Of a stretch of 64,000 nucleotides of DNA, positions 33,770-44,865 are shown one piece after another. The notes beneath the pieces are model-generated. The model ran no database searches, was not told where the DNA came from, and saw nothing but the letters and a program-made list of their open reading frames with translations. Location: NCBI GenBank assembly GCA_033065855.1, contig JAVXUO010001261.1, positions 1 to 64,000 on the forward strand, given 5' to 3'. Source of the stretch: Escallonia rubra (lineage: Eukaryota; Streptophyta; Magnoliopsida; Escalloniales; Escalloniaceae). A program made the translations under genes and the position numbers. How positions within the stretch are numbered: position 1 is the stretch's first letter; each line of letters starts with the position of its first letter.

Positions 33770-36700
33770 AGTGACTATTTCGTTAGCAAAGACTTCTACT
33801 GACGGATTGTCATGTTGGTGAAAACTGCTTCTTTAAAAGATTAGCGGTAGAATATGGGGGGCCGTCAACAAAAGTTTACCTTTTACTGAAGGATTTAATT
33901 ACTTTTAATTAGCGACAGAACGATCCGTCACTAAAGGTATTTTGGATAAATTCTAATTTTTTTTTTATTTTCTCAAAATTCAGTTTAAAAAGATTTTTAG
34001 CGATGGACTAGTAGTTACTAAATGCCAGTCGATGGTAACCGGAGAAATTTTTAGCGACGGACTGTCCATCTGCTACAAGTTTGTCAGTAATAAGTGACGC
34101 CATTTTTAGCGAGGTACTATCAGTCTCTAAAAGTTTGTCAGTAATAATTGAAGGGATTTTAGCGACGGTCAATCGTCACAGTTTCTCCCCTTGTACTTTT
34201 AGCGGCAGAATTTGCGTCGCTAAAATTTTGTCGCTGAAAACAATAAATTTTCAAAAAAATACTTTAATAAAGTTTTTCAATACCCAAACATGATTTCTGT
34301 AATTCAATCTGCACCAAACAAATTAAAGTCATCTATTAACAATCCAATCTATCCACTGCTGATCAATCAGCAATTATATAATCCTAATATGTAATACATC
34401 CACAATAATTCTATATTTACATCTACTTTAACACAAATATATACAAAACCATTGATATCTATCTATATCCACCCAATTGAGGGGACGAATGCATGACATA
34501 ACAAATCGAAGTCATAAGGGACCGAGAGGGGAGGGGGCTGAAAAGTCTAAGAGGGGAGGGTAAACCATCTCAAGCTCAATCGTCATCCAAAGTGGCATTT
34601 GGACCCCTCTCATCGCCGTCCATGTCTTCTCCGGTCGCTTCATTGAAATCGATTAGGAAGAATTTTCCTACATTAAGAGAATGTAGGAAAATTTAAGAGA
34701 CATGTAGCATGACATGTGGAGTATCAACGCACCTCACAAACTTAAGTTGTTTTTATGGCGTTGTTCCCATAACCTGTTAGCAACGCGTGACAATCTACAA
34801 AAGAGAAAGGTAGAAGTTGAGAGCTGGTGTCCTCTTTGTACCTCTGAAAAGGAATCAGTACTCCATTTATTTAGAAAATGCCATTTTGCACGAGCTTGTT
34901 GGTTTGCTTCACCGGTAGATAGTATAATTCGCAAATCTTCAGGTATGTTCTTTAAAGAATGGGGGCATGATATTCTTAAAAAAATAAAAAGGAAGGATCA
35001 GGGGAATGAAATGGTTGTATGGGCAACATGGATGGTCTGGTATATTTGGAAAAGCCGAAATGCGAGGGTCTTCAGCGGCTACAGTCGTAACCCCATGGAA
35101 GCTGTGAACATGGTTTGGTCTATGTTCCTAAAATATAGCAAGGAGACTACCAGAAATCAACCCACATTGCTCTTGACGCCAAAGCATAAGAACTGGAAGT
35201 GTCCAGAACCGGGCTATATGAAGATCAACATTGACGGGTCATGGTCAGCAGGTTCGTGTGGGGGAGGAATTGGAGTGGTCATTCATGATGAAATAGGAAA
35301 GTTTATTGCAGGAAGGAGTTGTATCTTGAACCATTGTGCAAGTGCCTTAACAGCGTAAGCTGTAGCAGCAAAGGAAGGTCTAAAGTTGGCGATGGAGCTG
35401 GGTCTTAGCTCAGTGATTTTGGAAGGAGATGATTCTACCATCATCAATTTGCTCAAAGGAAGTCCCAGAACCAGGCCAGAGATTGATGTGATTATTTTTT
35501 ATTGCCGCTCATTAGTCAAATATTTTCGTCATTACAAATTTTTCTTTTAGTGATCGTAAGGTTAACGGGGTAGTTCATGTGATGGCCGAGCATGCTCGTA
35601 AGGAACAACATAGGACTACATGGTGTTCTGTCCCACTTGTGTGGTTGGTTAACTCTCTCCGGAGAGATGTGAGTTTTTGTTAATTTTCGTTATCATTAAT
35701 ACATTCATATCGATTGGAAAAAAAAAAAGAATGTACATGACACTCGTGGAGTAACTGTATATAACACATAATCAATTAAAGGTTGACTTCATAAATATGA
35801 ACATTTATGTACCTGACAATCATACATGTATTTAGCCACGGCATCTGCAACACGAGCAATGTAATCCGAGTCTAACTACTCTTGCGGGTTCGCTCTCTAT
35901 GTGTGTTGTAGAGGGTGGGATGCTCCCAACGTGGCACGTGGAATCAAGTTGGTGCCGCATATACGCCTTTTCTTCGGATAGACTACCCTCGGTGTATCCC
36001 ACTACAGCTTCAATTCATCCATCGACACTCAGACCCGAAGAGCATGATGATTAGCTTGATGCATGGCTAGACAACAACATTGCCGTGGCGGCAGCGGTGG
36101 CATGCGGTGTGGCAGCCGTAATAGGGCGTGGTTGTGTGGCGGCGACAGAATCTCAAGTGATGGTGGGTGGGTGGGTGGGGCGGGGCCGTAATGTGGTGGC
36201 ATGGTGGTAATGGTGATACGACAGAGGTGGGGTGCGTGGAAAGGTGGTTGTGGGGCAAACCTGGTGGCTATCGCCAGCGAGAAACGGAGGGGGCGCAGTG
36301 CAAATGGGGTGTGGTTTACGAGTGTGTGGGCGGCATGGTAGTGTGGTAGGGGGGGAGGGGCATGGAAGGGTGACAGTGGGACAAATTTTGGTGGCTGTCA
36401 CTGTCAAGCAGCGAGCAGGCAGGGTGGAATGTGTTGCAGCTTATGGTGGCAGCTTGTGGGTAGCAGGCAGAGGAGATGTCAAGAGCAAGATAGAAAAGAT
36501 AGAAAAGATAGAGAAAGAAAGGTGAAGCAACGGGGAGAGAAAAAAAAAAGAAGAGAATAGGGTTTCTTCAGATTAAACGACTTTTAGCTACGATGTTTGG
36601 CTGTCGCTAAAAGTCCGTAGCTAAAGGTCAAAAAAATTCGAAATAAATACTTTTACCAACGAAAATAAGTCCGTCTGGAGTGATTCGTAGCTAAAGAAAT

Positions 36701-36934
36701 TTTTTTTAAGAAAAAATTCGGGCAAAAGAAAATCAGGACAAAATGGATTATCCAGAAATACAATTAGCGACAGATTATATGTCTGGAATTTTTCTGTCGC
36801 TAATGACTTCATCGGTAAAAGTCTTTAGCAACGGACTTTTATTGACAATTAGTTCTGTCACTAAAAGTGACTTTTTAGCAACGGAGCTTGGTCCGTTACT
36901 AAAAATCTGCCGGAAAGAGCTTTTTCTTGTAAGG
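33734..36934. mobile_element. Decayed CACTA (En/Spm-like) element with nested LINE
   Basis: Homology with unit 1 stops at 33733 and resumes near 37005. The left boundary reads CAATACAAGAAAC and the right boundary, reversed, CTTACAAGAAAAAGCT. Both are one- to two-base variants of the CACTACAAGAAAA terminus seen intact at 48137. Subterminal regions (33760-34250 and 36560-36930) are full of TAGCGACGGA/CGTCGCTAAA motifs in both orientations, as in CACTA elements. No transposase is recognisable; the interior has GGTGG-rich DNA (36090-36480) and a LINE insertion. Confidence 0.65.
34700..35731 (+). mobile_element. LINE 3' fragment: zf-RVT and RNase H-like domains, broken
   Basis: The plus-strand reading from 34714 has the zinc-binding region of plant LINE reverse transcriptases (WSINAPHKLKLFLWR, CPLCTSEKESVLHLF, RKCHFARACW), then an RNase H-like domain (MKINIDGSWSAGSCGGGIG, GDDSTIINLL, MAEHAR) ending at LRRDVSFC. 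A TAA at 35356-35358 and a one-base frameshift near 35548 break it. The stop at 35682 is followed by a 3' UTR and an A run (about 35720-35730). The reverse transcriptase proper is absent, so it is 5'-truncated. It is the same family as the fragment at 8750-9190 and is nested in the CACTA-like element. Confidence 0.88.
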
Positions 36935-37805
36935 AAAGAGAGGGAGGAGGGTTGGGCGTGATTCTTCTTAAATTTTCAACTTCGAGTCAGGGCGGACCCA
37001 GACATCACGTCGAGGGAGTAAAAAATGCATGTAAAAACTTTAGTCAATATTAAAATGAAAATTGATATAATATGACCACATTTGTTGCAGTAAGCAACAA
37101 TTATTAAATTTGAAACATTTTTAGTCTTCAATTTAATAAGATGTACCAAAAGATTTATAAGTCTACATGCATCGGTCCTAGTATCACATCCATATGAAGG
37201 TTAATAAATCTCCATATGTTTATGGATCATAATCTCATTTACTTCTTATTCTTAGACACATACATGTATCAGAAGCAATCTCATAAAATGTTGTTCACTC
37301 AGTAGCTATCAAGTATACATATATGAGATTGAGTAGAGATTATAAATTCATTCTAAATTTGAACTCTTCTAAAATGCAAATGACTTTCAGTGACACTTGT
37401 TAACAATGCCACTTCAACTTATAATGAGAAAAACGGAGTGGGAGAATTCAATTTGGAACGAATTATCAATTTGTTCAAGTATCTGCTACGATTTTCTAAC
37501 TTTTTTACTTTAAGGCTTTAACCCAACGGCATATAGGTCATACAAGCAACTTTAGTGGGAATATATATAAGGGAGAAACCATGGTCCCCATGCCAAGACC
37601 TACACAGGGTCCGCCTGATTTAATTAGGGTAGATGATTTTAAATCTTTCTGCTAAGTGTTCTGTTTTCTCTCTGTTTACTCTCTGTTTACAAGAACACGA
37701 TGGTTGTTTTTGGTCTGAGAGTAGTGCTGTAGGATTTTCTTAAGCTTATAAACTGGTAGTCACTTCCAATTAAAGTAGAAAATAGATGCTTTGTTATTTC
37801 AGAAG

Positions 37806-37844
<39 letters not shown>

Positions 37845-39438
37845 ATATAGGTGCAACATATGTAGCTAGTCCACTGTGAAAAGGTTCGCAAGCTATTTGT
37901 ACCAATTCTTGAGAGCAACATTCATGGCAATGGCTCCGAAACTACCAAGTTGATTTGTTGAAATTGAAAGGGTGCTAAAGTATATAACAAAACCAGACAG
38001 TGTATTGAGGTGGACCCTGTGTAGGTCTTGGCATGGGGAAGGCCACGATTTGGGAACCTGAAAAGTGACAATCGCCCTGAAATTTTTCTAACCAAAAGAG
38101 AAGTGCGGCTATTATTTCTCAACTCTAAACTTCATGTTTCTTAGGTTAGCTAGAAGCTCTCATTGACACCAATGTTGAACATGGCATGGCAAGGCCTTCG
38201 TATGGATATTGTTGCCTAAACCGCCAAGTAATTGAAGTAAAATTTGACCTGTTGACCCCTTGACTTTTTCGGCAATACGAATGTATTTAAGTAATTGTCA
38301 TTCTGTAAGACCATAATGAAATCGCAATTTTTGATTTTCTTCTAGGCGAATACGATATTGAGATTTTTTTTCTGGAACGTGATTGGTTTCTAAGCTCACT
38401 TATGGCTCTAGGCCTCTTATTAGTTAGTCCCGGTAAAGCCTCCAGGCGGCATATTTTTTCTGAAACGAGATCCTTGCTAACGCGAGATAAATACTCATTA
38501 TTCTTATTTAGATCTAATTCTTATTGATGAAATTTCATTTTACGGAATAAACCTAAACTAAAACCGAACTAAAGACTTCCTCCAGACACTCTCCCACCCA
38601 CACCCCATGACCCCATCCCCATCTCAAGCCATCCTACCTGTCTCTTACAGTTGTGGTGCATATCCAACCACAGTAAAAGGGTTCACAGCTTTTATTGGCT
38701 CTATGTTAACACCTATTATGTGCCTCGTTAAAAGAAGATTTGGATCTTTTGGATTTTAGATAGATGTGAAGTTAGCCGTTAAATATCATTTTTTGAAGTG
38801 CAGATATACTTTTGAACAAGAAGTTGTAATTTGCTAGTTATTTTTTAGACGTTTTTCAACAAAAAGGAGTAAAAGCAAAGAAGAGCATTGTTAGGCGTGG
38901 CATGCCATCAGATATGTGGTTTTGAGTTAGTTGTTTTGCATTCTTTTTCCTCATTCTTTTCTTTTCTTTTCGCCATTGACAATATATTAACATAGTATCA
39001 TTTAACGATAACGATGATAAGTAAATCGTTAAGAGTCGATACATCAAGAGATCGTTTTAAAAAAAAAACTAAAAAGTGAGTCAAAATCCTTGCCTACTAT
39101 ATCGAAAGTAGTTCCCGATCGAAAGCCTAAAAATCTCCTTAGCTACCGCCCACTCCCTTTGTATGCATTTCTAGCTGTCACTCCCTTGCATGACAACCAC
39201 CTGCTCGCGTGACTAACGAGGTGATCGGAGGTGCCACCCCTTAGCCTTGTCCAAATTAAGAATGCATAATATTGGAATAAGTAAAATGACACAAAATGAC
39301 ACAAAAAAAGAAGAGCATAAACTTGATGTAGTCATTCTGTTGCTAGCGTTTGTATGTCATCCCACTGATGAAACATTAGCAAGTACCAAGAGTGTCCTAG
39401 ATTTTATCGTCAACCATAACTCTTTGTCGCTTGGCTAA
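36935..39438. other. Duplicated non-coding flank in unit 2
   Basis: 37005-38230 matches the 3' flank of gene B (19925-21240), and 38577-39438 matches parts of 29400-32220. Open frames here are short and not conserved between the two copies, which argues against coding. Confidence 0.75.
37808..37839. repeat. (CT)n microsatellite, unit 2
   Basis: Duplicate of the TC tract at 20767 in unit 1. Confidence 0.9.
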
Positions 39439-39824
39439 GAGTGTGTTTGCGATTGATTCTAGATTCGTCAAATCAGATTAAATCAATTTTGAAGTGTTTG
39501 ACAAAAAAAGTAAACATATTAAATCTGTTATAATGTGCGCAAAACTGATTAAATCTATAAACCTCATTTTCTTGGCTTAAGATTTAATCAGTTTTGGAAT
39601 CAAGTTTGACCAAGAGATTTACCAAAATATCACTCCTTAAATGCTCAATTTCACTTTGAATACATTATATGGTAATTTTGCTACAATAAACCTACTTTAG
39701 TCCATTTTTATCCAAACGCCTTCAACTTATTAATCTGTTATGTTTAAAATGGATTAAGTTGATTTTAGTAACTGATTCTGATTTAATCAAAAACGATTTT
39801 CAAGAATCAATCTCAGACGGTCTC
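39439..39824. mobile_element. Harbinger/Tourist-like MITE, copy 1
   Basis: This 386-bp element has inverted ends GAGTGTGTTTGCGATTGATT and, reversed from the right, GAGACCGTCTGAGATTGATT. It is flanked by TAA on the left and TGA on the right, close to the 3-bp TWA target typical of PIF/Harbinger. The unit 1 homologue runs straight through at about 32217, so the insertion postdates the duplication. A second copy is at 41041. Confidence 0.8.
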
Positions 39825-40243
39825 TGAGTATAGAAAAAGTTGAAAAGTCTAAAATTCGCAAACCTTATTCTTTTAGGACTAGGATCTTTTATTAATAAAC
39901 CCTTATAATAGAAATGCTATAACAAAAGATCTTGTCCATTTATTTATTTATTTTTTCTTTCTGTTTGAGTGAAATCTAAATGTTCACAAGCATGCAAAAC
40001 TTTAATTGGCATCATTACTTCGCACAAAAGATCTAACGTAAAAGTCAATATTGCTCCATCAAAACAAAAAAGAAAACTTTGATATGGCCAAACTATTTAA
40101 TTAGTTCCCAAAACATAACCCTTACTTACAAAATATCATCAGGAAGCCCCTTTCAGTACAACTAACATAAAAGACTTGACAATCAACATTTTTCCTCTCC
40201 CCATCATTCTTGCAGCAGCCTTCAATGCATAAAGTTTGTCACT

Positions 40244-40684
40244 TCAGAATATCCCGCTTGTAAATCCCTTGGGCGCAGGTGCAGGTGCAGGTGCAGCCCC
40301 TTCGGACGGCACATCTCCTCGGTAAATAGCACAAAAGCCCTTGACAAATGGAGGGAAAAATGGGTCGAACGGAAACATCTTTGGCCAGCAAGCATCGTCG
40401 ACCGCATTGAGGGCCTTGCAACAAACGGGGCCAACGTTGGCTACTTGTCCTTCTCGATAAGCCCTGAAAATCACAGAAATGCAGTCTCCTGAGTTCCCAA
40501 TGGCCGCAAAGCATTCTTCTACTCCAAGTTCCTCGTATGGTTCGCGTGACGGTTCGGGTGACGATTGGGGTGAAATCTCGAAAGGGAGGAAGATAGGTTC
40601 TGGTTCTGGTTCTCCTAACACCAGCGATGAGATACTTACTAGGATGACTAAGAATTGGATGAAGATGGTTGGTTTTGAAGCCAT
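40244..40684 (-). CDS. Small secreted prolamin-like six-cysteine protein (copy E, proline-rich)
   Basis: This single-exon gene encodes 146 residues, the longest family member here. The start at 40684 opens a clear signal peptide (FLVILVSISSLVLG). A Pro/Glu-rich spacer (EPEPEPIFLPFEISPQSSPE) follows, then the six-cysteine domain with cysteines at 58, 68, 88, 89, 99 and 118 (ECFAAIGNSGDC, VCCKALNAV, ACWPKMFPFDPFFPP). The tail contains APAPAPAPK. A TATA box lies at 40762-40753. The open frame extends 13 codons upstream, but without signal character. The 3' UTR is duplicated at the end of unit 1. It is intact, and the FPFDPFFPP block groups it with copies A and F rather than B and C. Confidence 0.88.
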   Translation of the reverse strand: MASKPTIFIQFLVILVSISSLVLGEPEPEPIFLPFEISPQSSPEPSREPYEELGVEECFAAIGNSGDCISVIFRAYREGQVANVGPVCCKALNAVDDACWPKMFPFDPFFPPFVKGFCAIYRGDVPSEGAAPAPAPAPKGFTSGIF

Positions 40685-40752
40685 GGTTTCTTTGGAAAAC
40701 CAGCAGTCAAGCTTTGCTACCAAGGATGGAGACTACAAGAGTGAAATGGTGG

Positions 40753-40762
40753 AGATTTATAG
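40753..40762 (-). promoter_or_regulatory. TATA box of prolamin-like gene E
   Basis: CTATAAATCT on the minus strand, about 70 bp upstream of the ATG at 40684. Confidence 0.65.
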
Positions 40763-41040
40763 TTAGCACGAGGAAGGAAATAGATACAAGGGGGGTAGTT
40801 TGGTGACACTTAGGACTGTGTTGTATCTTCTTGAAGTGGCTATTAACATTGGATTTGCAGAATCTACGTTTATGGAAGGGCTTTAAATGTAACCAAGTAA
40901 ATCCGTATAAAAAGTATAAAGCATTTATTTAAAGGTTGAGCAAATCCGTTGGGATGGAGGAATACAGATTTTTCCTCTTCAATTGTACTACCCTGTTATT
41001 ACATATTTATTGAAGGCTTCAAATTTTGAATTTAGGCTTA

Positions 41041-41424
41041 GAGGGTGTTTGAGATTGATTCTGAAATGGTAAAAATTGATTGCATCCAGATTATATTAGG
41101 TTTGAAGTGTTTGGCAAAGTTAAAAATAGTAATCTGATTAAATCTGCTTCAACATCCTCAAAATTGATTTAATCAGTTTTGGAGAATTATTTGAGCAAAA
41201 GAATTACCGAAATATCTTCACTTATAAACAGACGTTGAACGTCCCCTTGAAATCTTAATACGCTATCTGGTCATATTGTCACACTAAACCTATTTGCATC
41301 CCTTGTTATCTGAACACCTTTAACAACTTTTAACATGTAATACTTAAAAGATTAAAGCTGATGTTAAGAATTGATTCAGATTTAATATAAAATTTAGTTT
41401 TGAGAATCAATCGCGAACGACCTC
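41041..41424. mobile_element. Harbinger/Tourist-like MITE, copy 2
   Basis: 384 bp, with ends GAGGGTGTTTGAGATTGATT and, reversed, GAGGTCGTTCGCGATTGATT. A perfect TTA target duplication (41038-41040 and 41425-41427) flanks it. It has the same family, length and internal organisation as 39439-39824. Confidence 0.85.
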
Positions 41425-41427
41425 TTA

Positions 41428-43270
41428 TAATCTGTGAACGCGATGTGGAAACAGAAGTGGAAAGCATTGAATATGTGGGCTTGTTTCAGTTAAATTAGTG
41501 TACTGCTATAAAGTCCACCCTCTAGCAATTAATAATGAGATATTGAAATTAGTTTATTATCAAAAGGGTTCATAATTAATAACCCATTTAAAAACTTTGT
41601 CTGATGAATAAAATCAAGTTTTTTTAACTGTATTTTTCGTATCTTCAAATATTTTTCATTTGCCTAAGAAATAAAAAGACTTCTGATATCCTTTCTTCCG
41701 GCATAAACTTCAGGAAAAATGGAAGAAGCTTGATGGAAAGATTGTAAATGACGTGCAAGAACTTGACACCGGATGTCTAGCAAAGTAAGAAAACTTTGTA
41801 AATGGAAAAACGAGTGCCAAATTACCTACCATACATATATGCATGGATTTACTTTGTCGCGATGATCTCATTTTAAACCCTTGAACGATGCAAGCTTTAC
41901 AAAAAATCGTCCATTAATTTTCATCTTCTTGACATCGCTGTTTGAACTATGCATCCGTTACCATTTTAGTCATCGATTACATTTTTCTTGTCCAAAATGA
42001 CCACGTGCCGCCGTGCCGCCACCGCAAAATCTTCCTTATGTTACTATCCAACACCAACACCACCACCACCAAACCTGCCACCTCAACACCCGCCAGCAAA
42101 CCACCACCGTCCACCATAATCAAAGTATATGCACCACGTTTTATTCAACAACCACCACCACTAAGTTTGCCTTGACCAAAATCACAATCGCCGCGACCAA
42201 ACCACTACTAGATCCAATTCCACCAAACCCATCAGAAGAGGCAGCCAAACCCCGGCAACTTTCTTTCGAAGCCAAGATCTATAATTAGAGGTGTGATGAT
42301 TGGTGGTGGTGGTGGCTTCAGTCTGTGATGACTGGTGGTTGCGGGGCAGTTGGAGAAGGTTTGGGGATGTGGCGCGGGACTGGTGCATTTGGTGCACGGT
42401 AGTGGCTTGATGAGTGGCGGTGGTACGGTGTGGTTGTTCGTAGGACTGGTGGTTGACGGCGGTGTAGTAGCTTGTGTGAACTGTGGAGATTGGGAGTTGA
42501 TGGTGGCAAGGGGAATTAGGGTTTTAGAGTTATTATTTTTCATCCCATTTTTGTGGGATAAGTTTGATGATATGGTATTATGCCAAAAAATAAATTTAAT
42601 TATGCAAAACAAAAAGAGTTTGATGATATGGCAGGTTATGTGGTACTGCCACATCATTTTTACGATTACTTTGAGATAAATGTCCCTTTAAAATTGCACA
42701 AGTGATGGACACATTTTAACTTTGACTAAAAATGTTAATGGAGGAACCAAATTATAACGGAGTAAAGTTCATAAGCTAATATAAAAAAAAAAGTTTAGTG
42801 ACTAAAATTAAGAAATAAGAGCGGTTCAAGAGATTGAAATGGAATTATTCTCACTTTCTCTCTAGAAGATAATAATAATTTTGTCCAACGAGTCCTGCCC
42901 TTTTATAGCCAATTTTCCACGGGCTGCTGATTTGATTGGATTTGGGAGCTTGGACGCAATGATGGGATTGCAACATATATGAGTGAATACCCACTGCACA
43001 TCTTGCATTTCTAGCCATGGTTCAGGCCTTTGCTGACCAAAAGAAAGATGATTAGGGCATCTTTTGTAACAATTTTAGTGAAAAGAACAAACATTGGTGA
43101 AGAAATAGATAATTAATAGATGAAACAATAAATTTTTGTCAATATTCGCGTCAACATAACGATATAAGGTTTGTCATTATTTAAAAATTTGTCATGGTAC
43201 GATCCCCTAACTAGGATGCAATTTAGGGACTTAATTGGAGTCATGCCCCATCTCGCCCCCGCAAGGTACT
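41428..43270. other. Intergenic region with Thr/Pro-type low-complexity DNA
   Basis: A CCACCAC/GGTGGTG-rich core (about 42005-42500) gives open frames on both strands with Thr-, His- and Pro-rich translations. It looks like a non-autonomous transposon interior rather than genes. No terminal repeats were fixed. Confidence 0.5.
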
Positions 43271-43279
43271 TATTTCTTA

Positions 43280-44460
43280 GGGTAAATTACACTTATATCC
43301 CTGAGGTTAAGGTATAATTACAGTCAAGGACAATGAGTTTCAAAATGTAACATTCCGTGACCAAACACTTTTAAAATGTATCAGCCGTGTCCATCCGTTA
43401 GGGTTCCATCCAAAAATTGTACTTTTTGTATGATGTCATCAATATGTATTTTTAAAATGACGATACTACCCCTTGTACTGTATATATTGAAAAATATCTG
43501 TTTATTATTATATATGATTTATTTATCAGTTTTAGTTTTAGGATATTCTTGAAACCCTAATTTGTAAATTATGATTTTCTTGAAATCCTAATTTGTAAAT
43601 TAGGATTTTCTTGAAACCCTAATTTGCAAATTAGGGTTTTCTTGAAACCCTAATTTGCAAATTAGGGTTTTCTTGAAAAATATCCAATGTTCAAATTAGG
43701 ATTAAGGATTTTTGGATTAAGGTTTTTAGAATAATTATTGTCTTCCCCGGCTAACTCGCCGGCAGCCCCTTCCCCTCGCCCCACGCTGGCAGCCCCCTCC
43801 CCTCGCCCCACGCCGGCAGTCCCTTCCCTCTTACACGCCATGGCAGCCCCACTACCGGCAGCACACGCGGTCGCCGGCGACTAACTCCGTTCCCCGCGCC
43901 TTCACCGAAATGCCCCTTCATCGTGCCTCTGCGAGCATCGCGCCGATGCGACCGTGCCGTTACCACTGCAACCGTCCGGTCAGCAGCCCGTCGCCGGCCA
44001 GCAACTCCGATCAGCAGCCCCACGCTCCTTCACCGAGCGCCATCACCAACGCCTCAGCGCCGCAACCATCTCGCAGCTGCCACCACCGCCCGAGATTTAT
44101 CACCGATGCCATCTCGAGGGAAGGCGACGCCGGCGACGGGAAGGGGAAGGGGGAGGGCGGGGGCGACGGGGAAGGGGAAGGGGAAGGGTGCGGCGACAGG
44201 CGAAGGGGTGCTGTCAGACAGAAATGGCCAAATGGGCTTGGGGGGTAGTAATGACATTAATGGCAATAAAAATAAGAAGATGAAATAATGGCATTGAAAA
44301 ATAAATAAGGTTCCAACTCAAGGGTAATAAAGTCTTTTCATTAAAACCGTTAGGGTTTTTAAGATTCTTTTTGGTCAATGAACATAAGTGTAATTTGTCC
44401 AAACTATTGTCATTGGCTGTAATTACCCCTAAACCTCAGGGATATAGGTGTAATTTGCCC
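43280..44460 (+). mobile_element. MULE-like non-autonomous element, copy 2
   Basis: This 1181-bp element has inverted ends (GGGTAAATTACACTTATATC, and reversed GGGCAAATTACACCTATATC). The 9-bp flank repeat is TATTTCTTA (43271-43279) against CATTTCTTA (44461-44469), matching at 8 of 9 positions. It is the same family as 21903-23088 but inverted. Internal features are five alternating AAACCCTAATTTGCAAATTAG modules (43555-43680) and a GC-rich segment (43750-44220) open in several frames. No transposase is present. Confidence 0.82.
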
Positions 44461-44469
44461 CATTTCTTA

Positions 44470-44785
44470 TTTCGGGAAGTCCTAGACGAATTTGGACAAA
44501 TGGGAACGGGCTAGATGAGATCTAGTCACTTGGACCTATATGAGTTTTTCTTATCTGGCCCAACTTAACCCAAATGCATTTTTTTTAAAAAAATTAATCT
44601 AACTACATATTTTTTCTTTTTTTTCTCCCACACAAAGAAGCCCACCGCCGCTAGCCACCAACGCCACCCACCGCTGCCAACCACCACTGACCATTACCAT
44701 TGTACATGGTGACCACTTCCGGCAACCGTTGTAGACAACTCTTGGCATACAAATCTGGCCGACACTGCGCCCAGCAACCGAAGTA

Positions 44786-44865
<80 letters not shown>

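Larger units (their letters stand above)
32850..40232. repeat. Segmental duplication unit 2
   Basis: This is the second copy of the block described for 18110-32627. It carries pseudogene D in place of gene B and lacks a gene C homologue. It lacks the solo LTR complex and Helitron, but has gained the CACTA/LINE complex (33734-36934) and a Harbinger-like MITE (39439-39824). It ends at the 3' end of intact gene E. Confidence 0.85.

Noticed and set aside
42013..42657. Thr/His/Pro-rich frames on both strands
   Set aside because: Low-complexity CCACCA/GGTGGT DNA; no conserved features.
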